A stretch of DNA of 6,999 nucleotides from Chromatiales bacterium (lineage in GTDB: Bacteria; Pseudomonadota; Gammaproteobacteria; SZUA-152). The number at the start of each line of letters is the position of its first letter. Position 1 is the first letter of the stretch. The stretch spans positions 1 to 6,999 of the forward strand of contig JALTPW010000952.1 in the NCBI GenBank assembly GCA_026999335.1, given 5' to 3'. Both the position numbers and the translations under genes were made by a program. This document shows, piece after piece, positions 1 to 5,329 of this stretch. The notes below the pieces were generated by a model that worked only from the letters and a program-made list of their open reading frames with translations, was not told the origin of the DNA and ran no database searches.

Positions 1-579
1 CAGTTGCAATGCCTCGCGACGGAACAGGTGAGCTACCAGTAACACGCCGAAGTTGTGTAGCAGGCCGGCGAGAAAGGCCATGCCGGGTTGCAGGCGTTGT
101 GGGCCGGAGATGCAATAGGATAGACGCTGGCACAGGGCAGCGCTGTACACCGCGTGACGCCAAAAGGGATACAGGCCCATGGGGCCGAAGTTGGGGATAT
201 TGAAGGCCTTGCCCAGCGACAGGCCGATGGCGATGTCGAGACTCAGGCCATAACCCAGCACGGCGGTCACCGCCTGTTGCAGCGAGGTGATCTCAGCGCT
301 GTAACCAAAAAAGGCCGAACGGGCATAGCGCATGAGCTGTGCCGTGATGCTCGGGTCATGTTCGATAATATCGACCAGATCCTGCAGATTACCGTCTGGA
401 TTACTGCTGAGTTTGAGCAGGGCCTGGGCGATTTCAGGCATGGCCGGTAACTCGGTGGTGGCTTCTATGCGCTGCCGCATATCAGCGACTGCGGGGTGTT
501 CATCGTCGAAGAGATTCATCGCTTGTGTTTTTTCTATCGTCTGGATCAGTATCTGCCGTTGCTCACCGTCTGCCTGCAT
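1..579 (-). CDS. HDOD-domain signalling protein, 3' end beyond window (partial)
   Basis: The visible 193 residues match the HDOD fold, an HD-related helical domain that usually lacks metal-dependent phosphohydrolase activity and acts in bacterial signalling or regulation. The segment ELPAMPEIAQALLKL (residues 43-57) begins the domain. It is followed by DLVDIIEHDPSITAQLMRYA (67-86), FFGY (90-93), an LGY turn, FWRHAV (139-144) and AGLLHNFGVLL (171-181). The second metal-site position reads HN rather than HD, which fits a non-enzymatic HDOD domain. The gene is read leftward and leaves the window at base 1. The start is uncertain: ATG at 579 has AGGA 13 nt upstream, while ATG at 519 (MNLFDDEHPAV) has no visible ribosome site. 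The frame stays open upstream to about 721, so a non-ATG start or a lost N-terminal domain cannot be excluded. Related proteins often carry an N-terminal YbaK-like domain; none is seen here. Family is confident; the signal it serves is unknown. Confidence 0.85.
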   Translation of the reverse strand, partial: MQADGEQRQILIQTIEKTQAMNLFDDEHPAVADMRQRIEATTELPAMPEIAQALLKLSSNPDGNLQDLVDIIEHDPSITAQLMRYARSAFFGYSAEITSLQQAVTAVLGYGLSLDIAIGLSLGKAFNIPNFGPMGLYPFWRHAVYSAALCQRLSYCISGPQRLQPGMAFLAGLLHNFGVLLVAHLFRREALQL

Positions 580-739
580 TTTCAGGCATACTTCCTGCGG
601 CGGAGGCCAGTACTTCGTCAATATAATCTGGACGGAGTACCCGTGCCCTTGTGGGTGGCTTGTGCCTGTATGAGCTATCGGCACTGGCCGATAAAACTGA
701 ACAGCCTGATAATCTCCATTTATTTATTGCATAGATTTT
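580..739. promoter_or_regulatory. Divergent intergenic region, probable promoters for the HDOD and lipoprotein genes
   Basis: This AT-richer gap separates two divergent genes and must hold both promoters. TATAAT at 622-627 is a perfect -10 hexamer on the plus strand, and the same bases read TTATAT on the minus strand. No convincing -35 box lies at the usual distance on either strand. GATAAT at 708-713 is another plus-strand candidate. None can be assigned firmly. Confidence 0.3.
676..693. promoter_or_regulatory. Perfect 7+7 bp inverted repeat, candidate operator
   Basis: TATCGGC (676-682) and GCCGATA (687-693) are perfect inverted arms around ACTG. The dyad lies between the divergent gene starts, 47 bp before the lipoprotein ATG at 740. 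Size and position suit a dimeric repressor or activator site. An RNA hairpin in a leader is the alternative. No regulator gene is visible nearby. Confidence 0.3.
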
Positions 740-1744
740 ATGTTTTCAGCGAAAAATTTCCCCTGTGGCCGCGTTTGCGGTGTCCTGTTTCCGCTGCTTG
801 CCGGCCTGGGACTGAGTGCCTGTAACGAGTCGGCAACCTCGCCATCCGCCGCCGCGCCACTCACCGCGCCGCAGGACGACATGGTGCTGATCCCGGCCGG
901 CCCCTTCATCATGGGTAGCGACAAGACCGACGACGTAGGCAAGCAGGACGAGTATGGATTGGTCAAGCCGCTGTATCTCGACGAACACCCGCAGCGCACG
1001 ATGGAACTGCCGGCCTACTGGATCGATAAACATGAAGTCACTCATCGCCAGTACCGGCTCTTTATACAGGCCCGCAAGATACCGGAACCCTTCGAGTGGT
1101 CACAGAATGGTTACAATCTGCGTGAAGATCGCCTGCGTGCTACAGATTTGAAGTCTTTACGCTGGATCGCCACGGAATATTTCAAACTGGACATCGACAC
1201 TCGTCGCAGCGGGCGTGCTGAATTGCTGCGCCTGATGATGGCCGACCAGCAGGCCAAGGATGTGCTGCCGGTTACCGGCGTCACCTGGTTCGAGGCCAAC
1301 CGTTACTGCCATTGGGCCGGCAAGCGCCTGCCCAGCGAGGCTGAGTGGGAAAAGGCTGCACGCGGTAGCGATGGGCGTGAATTTCCCTGGGGTAATGACT
1401 GGGATGCCGGCCTGGCCAACACCGGTGACAACGAGGACTGGGACGAGGGCATGGCCCCGGTGGGCTATTACGAAAAGAACCGCTCACCTTACGGGGTGTA
1501 CGATATGGCCGGCAATGCCTGGGAATGGGTGGCCGACTGGTACAAGCCCTATCCGGGCTCCGATTATTTCGTCGCCGAGGCCTTTGGTGAAAAAAACCGC
1601 GTGATTCGTGGCGGTGGTGGGGGTATGGGCCATTATGCCCTGTCGGAGTTCTTCCGCAGTGCCATGCGTGGTTTTGCAGTACCGGACAGTAAAAATACCG
1701 ATGTGGGTTTTCGCTGTGTGCGCGATGCAGAGGTTGCGCCGTAG
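740..1744 (+). CDS. SUMF1/FGE-fold lipoprotein, probably without oxidase activity
   Basis: The 334-residue protein starts with a lipoprotein signal: hydrophobic stretch 14-27, then the lipobox LSAC with Cys28 as the lipidated residue. It should therefore be a membrane-anchored envelope protein. The signal supports ATG 740, although no Shine-Dalgarno is visible. Residues 48-330 match the formylglycine-generating-enzyme (FGE-sulfatase, PF03781) fold: MVLIPAGPFIMGSD (48-61), YWIDKHEVTHRQY (93-105), PVTGVTWFEANRYC (177-190), GKRLPSEAEWEKAARG (194-209), YGVYDMAGNAWEWVADW (251-267), RVIRGG (287-292) and a terminal DVGFRCV (321-327). Active FGE uses two cysteines in a motif shortly before the final GFRC. 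Here that stretch (295-312) reads GMGHYALSEFFRSAMRGF with no cysteine, so sulfatase activation is unlikely. A 45-50 residue helical insert (about 127-174) precedes the VTGVTW motif. No sulfatase lies beside it, and its target is unknown. The stop codon falls inside a REP palindrome. Confidence 0.9.
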   Translation: MFSAKNFPCGRVCGVLFPLLAGLGLSACNESATSPSAAAPLTAPQDDMVLIPAGPFIMGSDKTDDVGKQDEYGLVKPLYLDEHPQRTMELPAYWIDKHEVTHRQYRLFIQARKIPEPFEWSQNGYNLREDRLRATDLKSLRWIATEYFKLDIDTRRSGRAELLRLMMADQQAKDVLPVTGVTWFEANRYCHWAGKRLPSEAEWEKAARGSDGREFPWGNDWDAGLANTGDNEDWDEGMAPVGYYEKNRSPYGVYDMAGNAWEWVADWYKPYPGSDYFVAEAFGEKNRVIRGGGGGMGHYALSEFFRSAMRGFAVPDSKNTDVGFRCVRDAEVAP

Positions 1745-1764
1745 GAGCGGGCCATGCCCGCGAT
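1741..1764 (+). repeat. REP-type palindrome, copy 1 (contains the lipoprotein stop codon)
   Basis: The 24-bp unit opens with GTAGGAGCGGGC and has core arms GCGGGC and GCCCGC around CAT. It is an exact inverted copy of 2014-2037. It looks like the GTAGGAGCGGGC-type intergenic palindromes common in pseudomonads and other gammaproteobacteria. TAG at 1742-1744 is the stop of the lipoprotein gene. A T-run at 1767-1771 follows the hairpin, so it may weakly terminate that transcript. Confidence 0.8.
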
Positions 1765-1813
1765 GGTTTTTCCCTTCACCACAGAGCTTGTCGCTTTGGA
1801 TATTTTGGATATT

Positions 1814-1836
1814 GTAGAAGCGGCCTCAGCCGCGAA
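1814..1836 (+). repeat. REP-like palindrome, second sequence type
   Basis: GTAGAAGCGGCCTCAGCCGC with core arms GCGGC (1820-1824) and GCCGC (1829-1833) resembles the GTAGGAGCGGC..GCCGCGA class of bacterial intergenic palindromes. It is preceded by a perfect tandem duplication of the 9-mer TTGGATATT (1796-1804 and 1805-1813). Confidence 0.6.
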
Positions 1837-1848
1837 TATTAGCCCGTT

Positions 1849-1953
1849 TTATTCGTCTTGTTTTAAGGTTGAAACCATCGCCTTTAGGCGGTCAGATTTA
1901 TCTGTGCCGCTGGTTGTATGAGTTGTTGAAGGTGCGTATGAAGGCAAGTTGTT
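1849..1953 (-). pseudogene. Possible relic of a chemoreceptor C-terminal tail
   Basis: Read on the minus strand, this stretch gives about 34 codons ending in TAA (1851-1849). A Ser/Thr-rich segment is followed by KSDRLKAMVSTLKQDE. That layout, a low-complexity linker and then a helical DRLKxMVxxLK ending, resembles the tails of many methyl-accepting chemotaxis proteins (for example ..LQxLVxxFK). Upstream the frame runs through REP sequence and has no receptor signalling domain, so at most the last few dozen codons remain. It lies downstream of, and in the same direction as, a receptor operon. The match is short and could be chance. Confidence 0.25.
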
Positions 1954-1964
1954 GCGGTTTTTTT

Positions 1965-1998
1965 GTAGGATGCTGGTGAGCGGTAGCGAACCGCATCG
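1965..1998 (+). repeat. REP-like imperfect palindrome, third sequence type
   Basis: GTAGGATGC opens an imperfect dyad. GATGC (1969-1973) pairs with GCATC (1993-1997), and GGT (1975-1977) with ACC (1990-1992), leaving one bulged base. GTAGGATG...GCATC palindromes are frequent between genes in many proteobacteria. No gene overlaps it. Confidence 0.5.
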
Positions 1999-2008
1999 TT
2001 TGCGTTGG

Positions 2009-2031
2009 AAAAAATCGCGGGCATGGCCCGC
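2009..2031 (-). terminator. Rho-independent-type terminator of the chemoreceptor operon, made by a REP
   Basis: On the minus strand, GCGGGC (2031-2026) pairs perfectly with GCCCGC (2022-2017) around a 3-nt loop. A run of six T (2014-2009) follows two bases later. It sits 30 nt past the stop of the sensor gene at 2061. A GC stem plus a U tract is the textbook layout. Confidence 0.65.
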
Positions 2032-2037
2032 TCCTAC
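2014..2037 (-). repeat. REP-type palindrome, copy 2 (inverted)
   Basis: This 24-bp unit is the exact reverse complement of 1741-1764. The two copies face each other 249 bp apart across the convergent intergenic region, like a small BIME (bacterial interspersed mosaic element). Its hairpin doubles as the terminator stem above. Confidence 0.8.
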
Positions 2038-2060
2038 GGTGGGGTTGGCCCGTTGCGCTT

Positions 2061-3002
2061 TCACACCGCCAACCACACCAGCCAGGCCGCTGGTGCCAGC
2101 AGGGTCGTGGCGATTATTTGCGACAGCCGCCATTGATGCTTGCAACGCGTGGCATCGGCCGCCAGCCGCTGCCGCAGGGTATCGATGAGCTGATCCAGTA
2201 ATACGAAACTCCGGTCGATGGCCTGGGTGCCGGCGGCAAACACCTCGGTGGGCGGAATGTCGATGCGCTGCGTTTCCAGTATCCGTGTCTCCAGCAGGCG
2301 CAGAAAGTCCTCCGTGGCGATCAGGCTGTCGCCCAGTCCCCGGGCCTCGACGTTGCCCCGCAATTCGTCGTTGGCCATGCCGATGGCGCTACGTGTGCGT
2401 GCCAGCAGATAGCGCAGCTTCACCTGCTCTGGAATACCACATGCCTGCTGTGCTGCGGCGCCCGTGGCCATGCCGCGCGCCTGGCCCTGGGTCTCGGTGA
2501 CCAGGGGCACCCGGTTGATGGCGGCGTTGGCCAACGGGGTGAATCCGCTGTCTTCGTCCAACAGGCCCTGTTTCTCACTCAGATCATTGATGAGATAGAG
2601 AATTTCGCCGATCAGTTCGCTGTGCAGGGCGAAGCTGTGGGGGGAGCTGAAGTGTTGCAGTTCCTGCTTGATGGTTGACCACTGTGTCCCGATGCGCTGG
2701 ATGCGTTCGCTGACCACCCGGCAACAGGTCTGCCCGGCCAGCCGGGTGAGAATATGTGCATCGGCGTCGATGTGTTGTTGCTGGGTTTGCAGCTTGGCGC
2801 CAAAGCTGGCGTCACCCTGCAGAAAGGCATTGGCCATGCCTCGGTGCTGGGGGATTTTTTCCAGCAGCTGGCGCAGGCTGCGGATATCGTCCAGCGTGGC
2901 AAGGCGCTGATGGGCCTGTCGCCAGCGCTGGCCGCGCAGGTGCTGGAACAGGTAACCGCTGACGGCCAGCATGCCCGCGGGCAGTAGCAGCACAGGCGTC
3001 AT
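2061..3002 (-). CDS. NIT-like helical sensor protein with two membrane helices and no output domain
   Basis: The 313-residue protein has a hydrophobic helix at each end (about 3-20 and 296-312) and an almost entirely helical 270-residue middle. Two internal motifs look related: KIPQHRGMANAFLQGDASF (49-67) and TETQGQARGMATGAAAQQ (169-186). The Q-x-RG pattern at a helix end is typical of nitrate/nitrite-sensing (NIT, PF08376) and related bundle sensors, so a small-molecule sensor is likely; the ligand is unknown. No HAMP, kinase, GGDEF or receptor signalling domain is present. ATG 3002-3000 overlaps the chemoreceptor stop TGA 3001-2999 in an ATGA, implying coupled translation and a joint function. 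Basic residues follow the first helix (R23, R26, R28, R33) and precede the second (R287, K288, R292). By the positive-inside rule this would put the bundle in the cytoplasm, not the periplasm. Membrane sensor is confident; the NIT label is moderate. Confidence 0.75.
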   Translation of the reverse strand: MTPVLLLPAGMLAVSGYLFQHLRGQRWRQAHQRLATLDDIRSLRQLLEKIPQHRGMANAFLQGDASFGAKLQTQQQHIDADAHILTRLAGQTCCRVVSERIQRIGTQWSTIKQELQHFSSPHSFALHSELIGEILYLINDLSEKQGLLDEDSGFTPLANAAINRVPLVTETQGQARGMATGAAAQQACGIPEQVKLRYLLARTRSAIGMANDELRGNVEARGLGDSLIATEDFLRLLETRILETQRIDIPPTEVFAAGTQAIDRSFVLLDQLIDTLRQRLAADATRCKHQWRLSQIIATTLLAPAAWLVWLAV

Positions 3003-4285
3003 GATTTGCTTTCCACCTGTAATACGTGGTGCATGCGCTCGGCCAGTTGCAGCAGGTATTGCGAGGTGGTGTTGACATTGGCGATATTCTCGCCTTCACT
3101 GCTGGCCATCTGGCGGATATCGTCGATGTGCCGGGCGATATCTTCACTGACGCTGCCCTGCTGGCTGATGGCATTGCTGATCTCGATGATCCGTTCCACC
3201 GTCTGTGTGGTGCCCTGGCGAATGTTGGTCAGGGCCTCGCCGGCCTGCTGCGACAGGGTGACACCGTGTTCCACGGATTCTGTCACCGTCTTCATGCACT
3301 TCACTGTGCCCTGGATATCGGACTGGATCATTTGCACCTGCTTCGTTACTTCGTTGGCGGCATCGTGGGTGCGACCGGCCAGCGTGCGTACCTCGTCGGC
3401 CACCACGGCAAAACCGCGTCCCTGTTCGCCCGCACGGGCGGCCTCGATGGCGGCATTCAGGGCTAACAGATTGGTCTGCCCGGAGATGGATTCGATGACG
3501 CCGATGATCGAGCCGATTTGTTCTGAGCGTTGTCTCAGGGCGCCGATCTGGCCTGCCGATTCCTGCACTGAGTCCGCCACATTGCGGATCTTGTCCACCG
3601 CCTGCTGCACGATCTGTTCACCTTCGCTGGCTTGGCCGCTGGCCTGTGTAGAGGCCTCGTGGGTCTCGCGTGCCTGGGCGTCGATAGCGCGGACGCTGGC
3701 GGCCATCTGCTCGATGGCCGAGGCAATGGCACTGACCGCCGTACTGTGTTTTATGGCGCCAACAGAGCTGGTTTCCGCGCGGTCGCTTTGCTCGCGTGCG
3801 GCGCCGTTGACTTCGTCTGCGGCGGCGCGGGCGCGCTCGAGGATGCGCATGTGCTCTCGAGTGCTCTGTGCCAGATATCGCTGCAGGGGGGCGTATTCGC
3901 GGTGGTTTTTGATTACCGGTAAGCCTTGCAGCAAGGCTGCCAGCCATTGCCGGTTGGCCAGATAGTGGCCCAGCAGCAGATAGAGGTTGAGGGCGCTGAG
4001 TCCGCCCAGCAGAGCCAGGGACTGGCTGGCTCCGCTGCCGAGGGCGAGCAGGGCGACAGGCAGGCTGCCGCTGAGGCCGAGCAATGCCAGCTTGCGGCCC
4101 AGTGAGAGCTGCCCCATCAGCCATGCCGCCGGTGCGCCGAAGGTATTGAGCCAAGAGGGTGTTGTCAGATTGTTTATGGTCGGCATGACGGTCAAAAGTC
4201 CATCTTCTGTGGCTGGGTTGCGGCCTGGAAAACGCCTTGGTGGTGTATTTTGCCCTTGATGCTTGGAAATCCCGGTTGTTTCCAT
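2999..4285 (-). CDS. Methyl-accepting chemotaxis protein with a bare membrane hairpin and no sensor domain
   Basis: The protein has 428 residues. Two hydrophobic helices (about 66-83 and 88-106) are joined by a few residues, so no periplasmic ligand domain exists. A coiled-coil signalling domain follows from about 140. Its hairpin tip ISGQTNLLALNAAIEAARAG (267-286), then GRGFAVVADEVRTLAGRT (289-306), is the hallmark contact region for CheA and CheW. No HAMP domain is apparent, and the C-terminus (VESKS) lacks a CheR-tethering pentapeptide such as NWETF. The start is unsure. ATG 4285 gives a basic, unstructured leader and has no ribosome site. ATG 4186 (Met34, MPTINNLTTP) lies just before the SLGRK that precedes helix 1, matches the short N-termini of such receptors, and may be the true start. 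The gene is first of two, overlapping the sensor gene by 4 nt, and divergent from the permease operon. Its signal presumably comes from that partner. No other che gene is in the window. Confidence 0.95.
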   Translation of the reverse strand: METTGISKHQGQNTPPRRFPGRNPATEDGLLTVMPTINNLTTPSWLNTFGAPAAWLMGQLSLGRKLALLGLSGSLPVALLALGSGASQSLALLGGLSALNLYLLLGHYLANRQWLAALLQGLPVIKNHREYAPLQRYLAQSTREHMRILERARAAADEVNGAAREQSDRAETSSVGAIKHSTAVSAIASAIEQMAASVRAIDAQARETHEASTQASGQASEGEQIVQQAVDKIRNVADSVQESAGQIGALRQRSEQIGSIIGVIESISGQTNLLALNAAIEAARAGEQGRGFAVVADEVRTLAGRTHDAANEVTKQVQMIQSDIQGTVKCMKTVTESVEHGVTLSQQAGEALTNIRQGTTQTVERIIEISNAISQQGSVSEDIARHIDDIRQMASSEGENIANVNTTSQYLLQLAERMHHVLQVESKS

Positions 4286-4339
4286 TGTTATTAGCGGCAG
4301 TCCTGGTGGTGGCTTGAGTGCCGGTACATATTCCAGTGT

Positions 4340-4371
4340 GCGGGCCAGAGCCGGCCCGCCTGCGCTACAAT
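4340..4371 (+). promoter_or_regulatory. Probable permease-operon promoter with an adjoining GC-rich dyad
   Basis: TACAAT (4366-4371) is a good -10 box. It places the transcript start near 4378, which would exclude ATG 4370 as translation start. No -35 consensus precedes it. Instead a perfect dyad, GCGGGCC (4340-4346) and GGCCCGC (4353-4359), occupies that place, suggesting activator or repressor binding. It also lies upstream of the divergent chemoreceptor gene. Confidence 0.4.
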
Positions 4372-4389
4372 GCGCCCACGCACATTCTC

Positions 4390-4405
4390 GGAGCCCTCAC
4401 TTTTG
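4390..4405 (+). promoter_or_regulatory. Shine-Dalgarno GGAG and TTG start codon of the first permease gene
   Basis: GGAG (4390-4393) stands 9 nt before TTG (4403-4405). Starting there gives (M)HYLLARLLSAV, which matches the usual N-terminus of DppB/OppB-type permeases, M-x-x-Y-L-x-x-R-L-L. The upstream ATG (4370) has no ribosome site and overlaps the -10 box. Confidence 0.6.
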
Positions 4406-5329
4406 CACTACCTGTTAGCCCGCCTTCTCAGTGCCGTCATCGTTATTTTCGGCGTCATGTGCCTGGTTTTTTTTCTCATCCACCTGGTGCCGGGCGACCC
4501 GGTGGAGGTCATGCTGGGTGAATCGGCACGGCCGGCGGATCGTGAGGCCCTGCGCCAGGCCCTGGGCCTGGATCAGCCCATCGGCGTGCAATTTCTGAAC
4601 TATCTCAATGGCCTGCTGCACCTCGATCTCGGCACTTCACTGCACTCCAAACGCCCGATCAGTGACATCCTGCTGGAGCGTCTGCCGGCCACCCTGGAGC
4701 TGGCGCTGGCGGCATTGCTGGTGGCGGTGCTGATCGCCTTTCCGTTGGGTGTGCTGTCGGCAGTGCGCAAGGATTCGGTGTGGGATCACCTCGCCATGGG
4801 GGTGTCCCTCGGCGGTGTGGCTATTCCCAATTTTTTGCTCGGCCCGCTGCTGATTCTGGCGTTCTCCCTCTGGCTGGGCTGGTTCCCGGTCAGTGGCCGC
4901 GAGGGGCCGGGCTCGCTGGTGCTGCCGGCGCTGACCCTCGGCACCGCCCTGGCCGCCATCCTCTCGCGTATGCTGCGCGCCACCCTGCTGGACGTGCTCA
5001 ACGAAGACTACATCCGCACCGCCCGCGCCAAGGGCCTCAGTCCGCGGGTGGTGATTTGGAAACACGCCTTGCGCAACGCCCTGCTGCCGGTGATCACCCT
5101 GCTGGGCCTGCAACTGGGTGCCCTGCTGGGTGGTGCGGTGATTACCGAAGTGGTGTTTTCCTGGCCCGGTCTCGGTCAGCTGGTGATCGAGGCCATCCAG
5201 CGCCGCGACTATCCGTTGGTGCAGGCCTGTGTGCTGCTCATCAGCCTCACTTACGTGCTCGTCAACACCCTCACCGATGTGGCTTACGCCGTCGCCGATC
5301 CGCGCATACGCGTGGGGGGTGGGCAGTGA
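4403..5329 (+). CDS. ABC transporter permease, DppB/OppB type
   Basis: This is an inner-membrane subunit of a peptide/nickel/oligopeptide ABC importer, forming half of the transmembrane channel. From the TTG start it has 308 residues, normal for the family. The first helix (about 7-27) ends in LVPGDP (28-33), the standard DppB landmark. The LGLDQPIGVQFLNYLNGL segment (54-71) and DLGTS (75-79) follow, then five more membrane helices. The ATPase-contacting EAA loop is EDYIRTARAKGLSP (201-214) with HALRNALLPVI beyond it. The protein ends in the typical ADPRIR (298-303). It overlaps the next gene by one base (TGATG, 5327-5331). A start at ATG 4370 would add 11 unconserved residues. No binding protein or ATPase gene adjoins. 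Family members carry peptides, nickel, glutathione or other small compounds, so the substrate cannot be called. Confidence 0.93.
   Translation: MHYLLARLLSAVIVIFGVMCLVFFLIHLVPGDPVEVMLGESARPADREALRQALGLDQPIGVQFLNYLNGLLHLDLGTSLHSKRPISDILLERLPATLELALAALLVAVLIAFPLGVLSAVRKDSVWDHLAMGVSLGGVAIPNFLLGPLLILAFSLWLGWFPVSGREGPGSLVLPALTLGTALAAILSRMLRATLLDVLNEDYIRTARAKGLSPRVVIWKHALRNALLPVITLLGLQLGALLGGAVITEVVFSWPGLGQLVIEAIQRRDYPLVQACVLLISLTYVLVNTLTDVAYAVADPRIRVGGGQ

Noticed and set aside
154..673. Plus-strand open frames opposite the HDOD gene
   Set aside because: The minus-strand frame gives a clean HDOD domain; the plus-strand frames give no recognisable motif.
740..1744. Sulfatase-activating enzyme or ergothioneine-synthesis (EgtB) oxidase
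   Set aside because: The cysteine pair needed for FGE is missing. The DinB-type N-terminal domain and histidine iron ligands of EgtB are not seen.
1741..2037. CRISPR-like array, because several similar palindromes are clustered
   Set aside because: The units are of three different sequences, differ in orientation and have irregular spacing. There are no equal spacers and no cas genes.
3006..3965. Plus-strand open frame of 319 codons over the chemoreceptor gene
   Set aside because: It is antisense to the receptor signalling domain. The product is Cys/Ser/Ala-rich with no domain, while the minus-strand frame has textbook receptor motifs.
4780..5328. N-terminal extension of the second permease
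   Set aside because: The residues before ATG 5329 are an out-of-frame reading of the first permease gene and are Arg/Pro-rich. The TGATG overlap and family N-terminus fix the start.
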